A stretch of DNA of 64,000 nucleotides. Origin: Rhodothermales bacterium. GTDB taxonomy: Bacteria > Bacteroidota > Rhodothermia > Rhodothermales > VXPQ01. The first letter of the stretch is position 1, and the number at the start of each line of letters is the position of its first letter. The notes under the pieces were generated by a model that was not told the DNA's origin, did no database searches, and saw nothing but the letters and a program-made list of their open reading frames with translations. Location: positions 1,188,759 to 1,252,758 of the forward strand of contig OX638295.1 in the NCBI GenBank assembly GCA_951812345.1, given 5' to 3'. A program made the position numbers and the translations under genes. Below, piece after piece: positions 34,175 to 42,926 of this stretch.

Positions 34175-35925
34175 TGCCGGATGAGCATGTGTGTCTGCTG
34201 CTGATCGTTTACGTTCAATCTGACCATGTACAGTCCGGCCGGAAGGCCCGAGGCTTCAAAAATCACGCGGTGCTCGCCCTGCGTTCGGAGCGCATCGAGC
34301 AAGCTGGTCACTTCCCGTCCCAGTATGTCGTATACGACAAGTCGTACATGACCGGATTCCGCGAGCGTAAAGGACACATGGGTGCGGGCGTTAAACGGGT
34401 TCGGTGCGTTCGTGATGGTTACGCTGGTGGAAGGTAGTTCCTTCGGAGGGGATTCTACCGGCAGGACGATACTGAGGAACGAGGGTCCTACGTCGGCTTC
34501 CGTCAACGGACGATTTGTTATGGGCGAGGCTGTCTGTTCATCGGCGCCGATATCGGGGGTGGCGTCCCGTGCCTGACCGTCCATGTCGGTGGTGGCGAAG
34601 GCGAGGGCTGCGGCGGCATTGAGGGCGGGGGAGGCGGCGGAAGGCCGCCACAATAACCCGCTTTGCGTCAACTGGGGGTCCACGGTGGAAATACCGTCGG
34701 GCTGATCAATGCCCAGTGTGCTCCCATGCATGATATTCGTGGCGTAGGAGATATTGACAGGGGTGTCTTCGTATTCGAAAATCGGCCCCATCGATGTCTC
34801 CACAAGGTTGCTGGCGATGGTCAGGTTCTCCGGGGGCAGAGACTGTTCGTTGCTTTTTCCTGCCCCGATGACGAACGTTTCCTCCGTATTGACGAATGTA
34901 TTGAAGGCGACGATTGCATCCTTGACCTGGAAATAGCGGTTGAGCGGCGAATTTTCCACCCCATTCACAACCGCCAGCGCGGCGCGGTAGCCCGTGCCGG
35001 TCAGATCCTGGAAGTAGTTGTTGTAGACTTCGTGCCGCTCTCCGATAATCCGAACGCCGCCCGTTTGGGATTTGCCTTCCCCCAAAAAGAAGTTACCGTA
35101 TACATGGGCCTCGTTGCCGTGGCGTAGCGTCAACGTGCCTGCCGAGCGACGGAAGGTGTTGTAGCGAAACGTGTTTTGTCCGCTTTTGTTGGAGATGATT
35201 TCGATCTCGCCATCGCACTCCTCGAAGAGGTTGCGTTCGACCGTTACAAAGGAATTTTGCATCGAGCGGCTGCTCGTTCCGATGCGGAGGGTTTCTCCCC
35301 CGTTTTTGCCCAGATCCGGGCGATGGCCGAAGTGGTTTTGATCCACCCGGTGATATGAGGGCGTATCGTTTGGAGGGTCGCGCAGCCAGACGACGACCGT
35401 GGCCCCGTCATGGGTTTTCCCGGCGAAATAACAATGGTCCACCCTGTTGTGCGTGCCGTAGATGGAGACCCATTTGTACTCCGTCAGTCTGTTTGGCGGG
35501 TTATAATCGGTGATGGCGCAATTGGTAAGCCGGCTATGGTTCGCGAGGCGTGAAGACGAACGCCTGAATTGGATAATGTGCCCGTCTGTGAGCGCTCCCC
35601 GGTCGAACCACAGTCCATCCACCTTCAGGTAGTCGCCGCCGATGCGCAAGGTGGACCGCCCGTTCAGGATGACCTTTCCCGGGGTTTCCGCCCGTAACGT
35701 GATGGTGTCGCCTGGGGCGCCCTCGGCGTAGAATGCGATTTGCGTATCCGTCCACACCCCGTTCGCCATCACAATGGCGTCGCCCGGATCCGAGTTCGAG
35801 ATGGCTTGAGCAAGTTCCGCCGGGGTGCGGACAAACCGCTCTTGCTGTGCGAACGCCGGGAGCGTCCACCACAGGACAAGAAGAACCGATGCGGTGGCCA
35901 GACAGGCCAACCGGAAGATGGACAA
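34171..35925 (-). CDS. PL6 alginate lyase with T9SS sorting domain
   Basis: 584 residues. Signal peptide 1-26 (ending LPAFAQ). PL6 beta-helix at about 28-440 with catalytic K247 (IISNKSGQNTFRYNTF) and R268 (LTLRHGN) and the Ca-binding-type region KNGGETLRIGTSS. Residues about 500-584 are a type A T9SS C-terminal sorting domain (ITNAPNPFNARTHVSF, LVVYDILGREV, PAGLYMVRL), so the enzyme should be on the cell surface. The start is a TTG at 35925; no ATG fits. The first ~430 residues are clearly paralogous to the neighbour at 31295-34174. Confidence 0.86.
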   Translation of the reverse strand: MSIFRLACLATASVLLVLWWTLPAFAQQERFVRTPAELAQAISNSDPGDAIVMANGVWTDTQIAFYAEGAPGDTITLRAETPGKVILNGRSTLRIGGDYLKVDGLWFDRGALTDGHIIQFRRSSSRLANHSRLTNCAITDYNPPNRLTEYKWVSIYGTHNRVDHCYFAGKTHDGATVVVWLRDPPNDTPSYHRVDQNHFGHRPDLGKNGGETLRIGTSSRSMQNSFVTVERNLFEECDGEIEIISNKSGQNTFRYNTFRRSAGTLTLRHGNEAHVYGNFFLGEGKSQTGGVRIIGERHEVYNNYFQDLTGTGYRAALAVVNGVENSPLNRYFQVKDAIVAFNTFVNTEETFVIGAGKSNEQSLPPENLTIASNLVETSMGPIFEYEDTPVNISYATNIMHGSTLGIDQPDGISTVDPQLTQSGLLWRPSAASPALNAAAALAFATTDMDGQARDATPDIGADEQTASPITNRPLTEADVGPSFLSIVLPVESPPKELPSTSVTITNAPNPFNARTHVSFTLAESGHVRLVVYDILGREVTSLLDALRTQGEHRVIFEASGLPAGLYMVRLNVNDQQQTHMLIRQ

Positions 35926-35943
35926 GCGTCTGAAGGGGGTTTG

Positions 35944-35994
35944 GGGCAGGAAACGAGGGGGAAGAGGATAAAACCATCCTCTCGTTTCCTGCCC
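35944..35994 (-). promoter_or_regulatory. Long hairpin between two lyase genes
   Basis: GGGCAGGAAACGAG at 35944-35957 pairs perfectly with CTCGTTTCCTGCCC at 35981-35994, and AGGAT/ATCCT pair further in, with a 7-base bulge. No T-run follows, so it is not a standard terminator. It lies just upstream of the TTG start of the PL6 gene. A role in mRNA stability or partial termination between the genes is plausible. Confidence 0.55.
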
Positions 35995-36000
35995 GTTGTC

Positions 36001-38355
36001 CTATTTCAGTAATGTGAGTGTGCGGTGTTGCACCTGATCGTCCACGCGAAGCCGGTACACATACAGACCTGCCGCGTAGCCTTCGAGCGAGAGGTCTACG
36101 ATATACTCGCCCGGCGCAGCGTGCGTGTTTGCAACGCTGGTGATTTGGCGTCCCAGTATATCGAAGACCTCGAGGGTAGCCATTCCCGGCTCATCGATTT
36201 GATAGGGTATGGCGGTCTGCCCATAGAAAGGATTGGGATAGTTCTGTCCCAAAGTCATCTGCGTGGGCAAAACGATCTCGTCCTCGCTCGAAACGGGTCC
36301 CATGGTCCAACGCGGGTCGCCCCAGCCCGCTTCCTGCAGAACTCTGTTGCCGAGGGTAAAGTCCAGGTTGTCCGGGTCTGCGAACATGGGATCCAGATTG
36401 AGGATATTGTGCTGCGTGGCCCCGCTGGACAGTTTGATGGGGGATACTTCGAACAGGTTCGAATGGGTAATGCTCGAGTTGCCTTCGATCAGGACCGAGC
36501 CTTCCGTATCCACGTTGCTATGGGCGAGGATGGTCTTGGTGATCGTCGCATTGAGGATGTTGCGAGGAAAGATCGCGCGTCCGTTGTTGATGCCGCAGTT
36601 GAAACAGGTCAGGCCATCCACTTTGAATTCCGGCTCCGGCGTGCTCTCGTCTTCGTCGCCGCCATCCACGTAAATGCCGTCGGCTTTCGTGTTCGAAATA
36701 GTCGAATTCGAGACCTCGAAATAATTGACGTTGTGAATTCCCAACGCCTTGTTGTCGCTGGACTCGTCCTTGATCCGGAGACCTTCCTTGCCGCTGTTGT
36801 CCAGCACCACGTTCCGGAAAATGACGGAATCGGCAAGCGTTAATGCGTATTGACGGAGGAAGTTGCCGTCGCTGCCTGCCACCACGTCATGCATGTAGCT
36901 GTCGTACACCTTCAGGTTCAGGCCGTCGGCCTGCAGGCCGCTCCCGTCGTCGTTGTCGTCGATACGCAGGAGGTATTTCGCATTGAAATCCGTCCCGGCC
37001 TGTCCGTCGATTTCTACGCCATGAAGCGTGAAATCGTCGTAGATGCGAAAGACGACACGCGTACTCTCGTCCGGCTCGTTGTTTTTGATGACCGGTTTAT
37101 CGGCCAGACCGTAAGCAGCCCGGACCGTAAGGGGGACTGTGATTTGGATATCGCTGTCGTTGAGGTATTCCCCTCCGCTGTCGGTGAGTTCGATGATGTC
37201 GCCTGCCGCAGCGGCTCCCACGGCGTCCATCAGCGTATTCTGGCCGGCCGCCACCTGGTGTACGGCGCCGCCACCGCCTCCGGAAGGCCACCAGCGCATG
37301 TCGCCCAGGTCCGAACCGTCTTCGCCCGCGCCGATGAGGGGCGAAGCGCTGGAGAGCGTGAAGTCTGCGTTGTCCGGATCGGCAAACATGGGATCGACCG
37401 CGTAGAGGGATTCAACCGTGGGCTGTTCTCCGCCTGTCCAGACGCCGTCGTCGCTGACATTGAGCGTGTCGGTGTAGGCGATGCGCGCACCCTCCACAAG
37501 CCAGGGCGCTCCCACCGTTTTGCCGGTTCCATTGACGATATCGTAGTTTCCGACCAGAATCGAATTGGTAATCTGGGCGTCTTCCACAAATTTGAGGTTG
37601 ATGAGGTAATGCCCGGCGTTGTAGATCGTTACATGGTCGATGAGTACTTCCGGCCCTTCCGTGTTCGGATCTTCGTCTCCGCCGTAGACGCTGATGGCGT
37701 CGTTCTTGATATCCCAGAAGGTGGAGTGCGATACCTCGAAGTAATTCACGTTGAAGAAGCCGAATCCAGGCCGGTCACTGTCCTCGTCGCGTACCCGGAC
37801 GGCTTCCTTCCCCATATTTTCGAACAGACTGTTACGTACAATGATAGAATCGGCCATCGTGCTACTGTAGGCGCGGAAGGCGTTGCCGTCGGCGCCGCTG
37901 ACGATATCGTGGAAATAACAGTCTATGATCTTCAGCACGTAGCCCTCTTTCACGTTTGCGGCGTCCCCGCTCCCTGAGCCGGTGCGGATACCGTATTTCG
38001 CTTCGTTGAGTCCGTCGAGCTCCAGCCCGATAAGGGTGAGGTCGCTGTACAGCCGGAAGATGTCCTTCGTGCCGTCGGGGCCGGTGTTCTGCAGCACGGG
38101 ACGATTCGTCAGGCCGTCCGCGGCCTTGACCGTCAGGGGAAAGTCCGGTTTGATTTCGTCGGGGTTTGTGTATAGCCCGCCGTCGGTCGTGAGCACGAGT
38201 ATGTCCCCGGGGTTCGCTTGGGCAACGGCCGCGAGAATAGTGCTGTCCCCCGCTGCAACCTCGATTTCGACCTGGGCCAGAGTGGGCGAAGAAGCCCATA
38301 GCGCAAGCGTGAAGATGGCTGCAAACGTCTGGAAATACGTAGCAAGTCGGTTCAT
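36001..38355 (-). CDS. Tandem-duplicated beta-helix protein with T9SS sorting domain
   Basis: 784 residues from the ATG at 38355 (MNRLATYFQT; signal peptide ends SSPTLAQ). Two homologous modules at about 29-345 and 362-690 are seen by matching blocks: PLTVKAADGLTNRPV with PLTVRAAYGLADKPV, FNVNYFEVSHSTF with HNVNYFEVSNSTI, and YGGDEDPNTEGPE with DGGDEDESTPEPE. Each ends with DPMFADPDN. The residues suggest parallel beta-helices similar to alginate-lyase-type proteins (PL6/PL31-like), but no PL6 NKSG/LRHG pair is present. A T9SS domain (LGQNYPNPF onwards) covers about 700-784. Probably a surface alginate-binding or alginate-cleaving protein. Confidence 0.75.
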   Translation of the reverse strand: MNRLATYFQTFAAIFTLALWASSPTLAQVEIEVAAGDSTILAAVAQANPGDILVLTTDGGLYTNPDEIKPDFPLTVKAADGLTNRPVLQNTGPDGTKDIFRLYSDLTLIGLELDGLNEAKYGIRTGSGSGDAANVKEGYVLKIIDCYFHDIVSGADGNAFRAYSSTMADSIIVRNSLFENMGKEAVRVRDEDSDRPGFGFFNVNYFEVSHSTFWDIKNDAISVYGGDEDPNTEGPEVLIDHVTIYNAGHYLINLKFVEDAQITNSILVGNYDIVNGTGKTVGAPWLVEGARIAYTDTLNVSDDGVWTGGEQPTVESLYAVDPMFADPDNADFTLSSASPLIGAGEDGSDLGDMRWWPSGGGGGAVHQVAAGQNTLMDAVGAAAAGDIIELTDSGGEYLNDSDIQITVPLTVRAAYGLADKPVIKNNEPDESTRVVFRIYDDFTLHGVEIDGQAGTDFNAKYLLRIDDNDDGSGLQADGLNLKVYDSYMHDVVAGSDGNFLRQYALTLADSVIFRNVVLDNSGKEGLRIKDESSDNKALGIHNVNYFEVSNSTISNTKADGIYVDGGDEDESTPEPEFKVDGLTCFNCGINNGRAIFPRNILNATITKTILAHSNVDTEGSVLIEGNSSITHSNLFEVSPIKLSSGATQHNILNLDPMFADPDNLDFTLGNRVLQEAGWGDPRWTMGPVSSEDEIVLPTQMTLGQNYPNPFYGQTAIPYQIDEPGMATLEVFDILGRQITSVANTHAAPGEYIVDLSLEGYAAGLYVYRLRVDDQVQHRTLTLLK

Positions 38356-38418
38356 GGCGTTTTGTGCTGAGTGGTTTGGATAACGACGGGGATGCGCTCG
38401 TACCGGCGCCTGATATGC

Positions 38419-38438
38419 ATATGCCCCTGCGGGCATAT
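38419..38438. promoter_or_regulatory. Perfect 8-bp hairpin in the leader of the beta-helix gene
   Basis: ATATGCCC and GGGCATAT enclose CTGC. It lies 64-83 bp before the ATG at 38355, between the operator-like palindrome and the gene. It may be an mRNA leader hairpin or a second protein-binding palindrome. Confidence 0.45.
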
Positions 38439-38460
38439 AGGACATATCATGATAATATGT

Positions 38461-38477
38461 ATGTTGTATGACAAGTT
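38461..38477. promoter_or_regulatory. FadR-type operator candidate, beta-helix/PL6 operon
   Basis: ATGTTGTATGACAAGTT contains TTGT-ATG-ACAA, an exact fit to the FadR-subfamily consensus TNGTNNNACNA. It matches the site at 49082-49098 (reverse strand) at 14 of 17 positions. It lies about 106 bp before the start of the beta-helix gene. Confidence 0.55.
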
Positions 38478-38551
38478 GAAAAAGCAAACTAAACCACAAG
38501 GATTTTATTTACAAGACGCTCGACGTTTTTATTACGCTTTTACTACACGTT

Positions 38552-41131
38552 TTACTGCACGCGCACGACTTTTCGTACGGTAATATGCTTTTCGGCATGG
38601 GTCAGTCGCACCAGGTATACGCCGGCCGGAACGTGCGCGCCATCGGAACCGCGGCCGTCCCAATGTACTTGCTGCTTGCCCGGGGCGCCGCTTCCTTCGG
38701 CAAGGGTCAGCACCTTCTGGCCCAGCAGATTGAACACGTCCATCCTGTATGTACCGGGTTTTTCCAGTTCTATGACGAACGAGGTGGCGTCGCGGAACGG
38801 GTTGGGATAGTTGTGCACCTCTAAACCGGGCGAAGCAGGCAGTTCGTTTTGCGATCCCAACACGTGTCTTCCGATCGTGAGCGAGATCCGGTCCTCGTTT
38901 CTGTCGAACGGGACAGTCGCACCGCGCACTCTGACCTCGGTTACATTGGCAGCTTCCGGCCAGGAGACCTCCAGCCGGAACGCTTGCGTCGTTTGGCTCG
39001 GTTCGATGATGAGCAAGCCCGGCGTCCCGATATCCAGCGCAAGCGTTGCAGGCTGCTCCGCCGTTAACGCTAATGCGCCGCTGCGAAACATGGTGGCGTC
39101 CCGGAATGCAAAGTGCGAAAGATTGTTGTCGGTCGCGCGGGACCACGCAAAGGCGGCGTCTGTCGTAAAGGCGGCGAGCGTCTGTTCTGCCGGTTCATGC
39201 TGGAGCAGGAAAACATCGGCCGTGTTGTTTTTTTCGAGGGAGGCTGCAACGTATGCGTCCGTGCTCAGATCGATGGCCGCAGGTTCGGGCCCGTCCTGGG
39301 GGCCTGGTAACAAGAGTTGGAGGAATGCAGCGTTTTGTCCCGTTTGCGTGACCTCGACGTACTGTTCGAACCGTTCGTCCTTGAACAGGCTGATATATCC
39401 GGTGGTATTGGTCACGGATGCGGTCGTTGGAAAGAAGAAGGCGTCCAGGCGGGCGTCTTCGCCGTATCGGTTGGCGAAGGGTTGCCATGAGGCATGATGC
39501 CCGCTGCGATCGAATCTGCCGCGTCCGTGCAGGTAGGAACGATACGTATGGGAGTTATCGCCTTTCAGCAGATCCGCCACTATGAAATAGTCCTCTCCAA
39601 CAAAACCGACCGAGCGAAAAAGATTGGCGTCGTTCGGACGGAGGTACCCGCTTTGTTTTTCTGCAAAGTCGAAAAAGGACGAATTGATATAGTGATGGGT
39701 GAGGGGAGTGACATTGTACACGTACGGCTGATAGAACAGACTGTCGGTAAGCGGCGGAAACCCGTCCGCGGTGACGATATTGTGCGCCTTTGCGGTGGTG
39801 TACCACGAACCGCGACGGTCGTCCGAGAAACCGTTCGGGCCGTAGCCGGCATCGGGAGCGAGGAGAGCGTCGTGGCCGCCAAGAAAGAAGGAGAGTTGGT
39901 CGGGGTGGTTATGGTTGTCGGCTTCGGCGACGCCGTGGAAGAGGAGATAGCGGTCGTTCGGGCCGCTTGTCCACTGGTTGCGGAAAACGATCTGTCCGGT
40001 TTGCAGAAACTGCGTAGGCGAGACAGAAGGAGGGGCCGGTTGGATACTGTCGTCAAAAAAGATGTATTCGTCGATTTCCCAGGTTACGTCTACGGTAGCC
40101 CCGGTGTAGTCCTCGTTGAAGATGTGGGTGTTTTCGTAATTCCACTGAGACAGGGCGGCGAAGTCGGCGTTGGGGTTAAGATCGGTTGGACTTCCATGGT
40201 ACGCCGCCGCCACCATGTGCGTAGGCGCAGGCTTGATATAGGAATCTTCCATATTAGGAATCCATCCCCGCCCGGTGCGTATTTTGATGGGCCACTCGAA
40301 CACCGGTTTGTAGTCCTCGAACAGGTTGACGCCGGAAACATTTTTGTAGTGCCACAGAAAGGGAATGAAATTCACGGCATTATACATCCAGTAGTGCCCT
40401 CCTTCCCGGTAGATGCCGTCGGCGCTGAACTGATAGCGGGTGACGGAGTTGGCGGCTTCGAGCGCGTACCGGAGCCAGTCTTCGGCGTGCGGGTGGTCGG
40501 TCAGGGCAAGCGCGGCGGTACCAATGGCCCAGGCGGGCTTGGAGCGATGGTTGTGCGGGCGCGGGGCCAGCCGGGCTCCTTCTGTCAGGTTGTCGCGCAG
40601 ATACTGAACCTCTTCGGCAATGCGGCGGCGGATTTCGGTGTTTTGCTCCGCGTTCAGCCGGTCGAACACCCAGTCGTAGGCGGCGGCGTAGTTCTGCAAC
40701 CAGGTTGCGCGGTAAATCTCGTCGTACGGTTTCTCTCCCGTCTGGGGAACGCCTTCGTAGGCCAACAGAAGCATCTCGATGGCCTTTTGAAGCGCCTGTT
40801 CGTCTTCTTCGATGAGCCACCAGAATGCAAGGGTTTTTGCGGCGCGCGGGCGGTCGTTCTCATCAAGGTCTCCGGCGTTTTTCGTAATGTACTTGAGCGC
40901 ATCGGCCCTGAAGCGCACCCACAGCGTATAGTATCGGGACGAGGTTTCCGTTTTTCGCGCGCGGAGGACGGGAATGTCGCTCGCAGTGAAATACAGCGAA
41001 GGATGTACTTCGCTTGCTGGAAGCACGGGGGTGGCGTCCACTGCGAAACCGTTGTACGTATCGTACTTCGGATGCTGCGCCCAAAGCAAGGCGGGGAAGA
41101 GGAAGGGCAAAAAGCATCCGAGGCGTTTCAT
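38552..41131 (-). CDS. Heparinase II/III-fold lyase (probable alginate lyase) with T9SS sorting domain
   Basis: 859 residues. Signal peptide 1-18 (ending LLWAQ). An alpha-toroid domain at about 45-370 includes RPHNHRSKPAWAIG (Asn/His pair as in PL15/PL17/PL39-type lyases) and the tyrosine-rich GGHYWMYNAVNF. A heparinase II/III-like sheet domain follows with HGVAEADNHNHPDQLSFFLGG. A T9SS sorting domain (HNYPNPFRDATSF, FNLLGQKVL, PAGVYLVRL) fills about 770-859. The exact PL family is not settled (PL39-like is my best guess); alginate is inferred from the locus. A full repeat copy ends 36 bp upstream of its start. Confidence 0.8.
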   Translation of the reverse strand: MKRLGCFLPFLFPALLWAQHPKYDTYNGFAVDATPVLPASEVHPSLYFTASDIPVLRARKTETSSRYYTLWVRFRADALKYITKNAGDLDENDRPRAAKTLAFWWLIEEDEQALQKAIEMLLLAYEGVPQTGEKPYDEIYRATWLQNYAAAYDWVFDRLNAEQNTEIRRRIAEEVQYLRDNLTEGARLAPRPHNHRSKPAWAIGTAALALTDHPHAEDWLRYALEAANSVTRYQFSADGIYREGGHYWMYNAVNFIPFLWHYKNVSGVNLFEDYKPVFEWPIKIRTGRGWIPNMEDSYIKPAPTHMVAAAYHGSPTDLNPNADFAALSQWNYENTHIFNEDYTGATVDVTWEIDEYIFFDDSIQPAPPSVSPTQFLQTGQIVFRNQWTSGPNDRYLLFHGVAEADNHNHPDQLSFFLGGHDALLAPDAGYGPNGFSDDRRGSWYTTAKAHNIVTADGFPPLTDSLFYQPYVYNVTPLTHHYINSSFFDFAEKQSGYLRPNDANLFRSVGFVGEDYFIVADLLKGDNSHTYRSYLHGRGRFDRSGHHASWQPFANRYGEDARLDAFFFPTTASVTNTTGYISLFKDERFEQYVEVTQTGQNAAFLQLLLPGPQDGPEPAAIDLSTDAYVAASLEKNNTADVFLLQHEPAEQTLAAFTTDAAFAWSRATDNNLSHFAFRDATMFRSGALALTAEQPATLALDIGTPGLLIIEPSQTTQAFRLEVSWPEAANVTEVRVRGATVPFDRNEDRISLTIGRHVLGSQNELPASPGLEVHNYPNPFRDATSFVIELEKPGTYRMDVFNLLGQKVLTLAEGSGAPGKQQVHWDGRGSDGAHVPAGVYLVRLTHAEKHITVRKVVRVQ

Positions 41132-41152
41132 GCAGGCGATGCGTCCGACGTA

Positions 41153-41165
41153 AGGATACTCTGAT
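41153..41165. repeat. Partial left end of TIR repeat, adjacent to a full copy
   Basis: AGGATACTCTGAT preceded by TA (41151-41152) and followed by TA, then the full copy at 41168. It looks like a second element end into which the full copy inserted at its inner TA. Confidence 0.6.
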
Positions 41166-41167
41166 TA

Positions 41168-41424
41168 AGGATGCTCTGGTTAAGTCCGCAAAGATTCAGA
41201 GGCTGAAAGGGGGGCGCTGGCAAGGAATGACGAAGCAATGTGGTAGGCCCCACATAATGAGGAATGACACAGCCAGCGCGTCTCTTTCAGCCTCCCGAAG
41301 GGCGCTTCATGGCCGAGACAACCCGAATCCGCCGTGTTTTTTGCTGATTCCGACGATGCAAGCATATCGTCCTTTACGCGTGAAAGTGAAGCGCTGATCG
41401 AAGTGGACTTGATCAGAGCATCCT
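41168..41424. mobile_element. Full-length TIR repeat, MITE-like (copy B, inverted)
   Basis: 257 bp, flanked by TA on both sides (41166-41167 and 41425-41426). It reads AGGATGCTCTGGTTAAGTCC at one end and GGACTTGATCAGAGCATCCT at the other, and its interior is the reverse complement of copies A and C. It lies between the FadL-like gene (import operon) and the heparinase-fold lyase gene, both on the minus strand, so it separates two transcription units. Confidence 0.85.
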
Positions 41425-41465
41425 TACGTCCGCAATTTGCCGGCATCCCCCACATACAGGCTTTT

Positions 41466-42917
41466 TCAAAACCGGTACGTTGCGCCGAAGAACAGGCTGT
41501 TCTTGCGAATGCGATTGTAGTCCACGTTGGATTCCCAGCGATCCTGATACAACAGACGTTGCACGTCATACGTCAGGTCGAAGGTGACCGGGCCGATGGG
41601 CAACCCGAGGCCGGCGCTGAAAGCGTTTCCGCGCGCCGTTTGTCCCAGCAGGCCGAATCCTTCGATCAGGAAGGGCTGCGGATCCTGCCGGAATCCGGCC
41701 CGGATAAACCAGTGTTCCCGCAATTCCCACTCCAGGCCCAGCCGCACTCCCCGGATGGTTCCCCAATCGAGCCGGGCGTCCGAAAGACTTCCTGGATCCG
41801 TTAATGCTCCCTGACGAAATAGTCCATTTCCTGCAAGCGCCTGTACTTCAAGTTCTTCGTAATGGTGTATGAAATAATCCACCGTCAGCATGAGGTTTGC
41901 AGCTGGCCGGAACGCTGCTCCGGCAGTGAACCGGAACGGTAATGTGATTTCTTCCTCTTCCTCGACCGTGTGATTCGAGGAGCGCCCATCGAGGTCTACG
42001 TGGATTCCGTCATAACTAACGCTGCGTGTAAGCCGAATGGGCAGTTGGTACAGCACGCCGAGGCCCAGTACGTCCGTTTCCCAGTGTAAGCCCCCGGCCG
42101 CTGTCCAGCCGCTGTAATCCGAGGACCCGTTCCATCGGATGGAGCCGTCCAGCGTAGTGAACGAGTAATCGTGGGCATCCTCGCGGAGGAGGAATTGTCC
42201 CCGGCTGCTGTGGTGCTGGATATCGTCCGAACTACCTTTCCAGTAGGAAAAACGAAGCCCAAGATGAACACGCGGCAGGATTTGTAACGCCACAACAGGC
42301 GACAGAGCCCGGATCGCGCCTTCCCGTTGCCGTTCGAAAGACGACCAGACTACTTCTATCTCTTCGCCCGGATTAGGGCGGTCGACCGGAACCGGGCGAA
42401 ATTGGCCAATGTAGGGATCGAGTACGTTGTCGTTCCTGTCGTAATCGCTCAGATCGGCAACGAGGCGCCAGGCTATACCAACAGTAACCGTGCGGTTGCC
42501 TATAGAGAACGGGAAAACGCCCCCTGCAAAGGCAGGGTAGAATGTGTCCTGGGCGTGAGACCAGTCGGGCACGGAAAGGGCGTCGGAGCGATACGTTGCG
42601 GGATCGGAAAAGTAAAGCGATATGCCGGCATAGTACCGATTGGGATTCCAGTGTTGCGTTTCCGCCCAATTACGGGACTGCCATGCCCCGGCGACAGAAA
42701 GGGCAGGACGCGATATACTGGTCAACCCTGCCGGATTCAGCAACATGACTTCCGGGCTGCCGCCGCCGGAAGCCGCGAACGCCCCGCCCATGGCGCGCGC
42801 CCGTACCGCCACAGGGTCCTGTTGCTGTATGCCTTGTATCGTGAGCGGCTGCATGACCCCCTGAGCCTGGACGGCCGGGATAAGCAGGAGATTCAGCAAA
42901 AGGAGCCGGATACGCAT
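41466..42917 (-). CDS. FadL-like (OmpP1 family) outer-membrane barrel
   Basis: 483 residues, signal peptide 1-18 (AVQAQ). The N-terminal block RAMGGAFAASGGGSPEVMLLNPAGL matches the hatch region of FadL/OmpP1-family barrels. The rest alternates amphipathic strands and ends in YNRIRKNSLFFGATYRF with a terminal Phe for barrel insertion. It is the last gene of the four-gene minus-strand import operon, 9 bp after the PorV/PorQ-like gene. In FadL proteins the barrel passes hydrophobic compounds, so its job beside a polysaccharide receptor is unclear. Confidence 0.8.
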   Translation of the reverse strand: MRIRLLLLNLLLIPAVQAQGVMQPLTIQGIQQQDPVAVRARAMGGAFAASGGGSPEVMLLNPAGLTSISRPALSVAGAWQSRNWAETQHWNPNRYYAGISLYFSDPATYRSDALSVPDWSHAQDTFYPAFAGGVFPFSIGNRTVTVGIAWRLVADLSDYDRNDNVLDPYIGQFRPVPVDRPNPGEEIEVVWSSFERQREGAIRALSPVVALQILPRVHLGLRFSYWKGSSDDIQHHSSRGQFLLREDAHDYSFTTLDGSIRWNGSSDYSGWTAAGGLHWETDVLGLGVLYQLPIRLTRSVSYDGIHVDLDGRSSNHTVEEEEEITLPFRFTAGAAFRPAANLMLTVDYFIHHYEELEVQALAGNGLFRQGALTDPGSLSDARLDWGTIRGVRLGLEWELREHWFIRAGFRQDPQPFLIEGFGLLGQTARGNAFSAGLGLPIGPVTFDLTYDVQRLLYQDRWESNVDYNRIRKNSLFFGATYRF

Positions 42918-42926
42918 GACCCTGTA

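Noticed and set aside
32171-34204. 677-residue open frame opposite the PL6 fusion gene
   Set aside because: The minus-strand frame has the full PL6 catalytic motifs; the plus-strand reading shows no fold or motif.
39494-41164. 556-residue open frame opposite the heparinase-fold lyase
   Set aside because: Antisense shadow of a gene with a signal peptide, catalytic motifs and T9SS domain.
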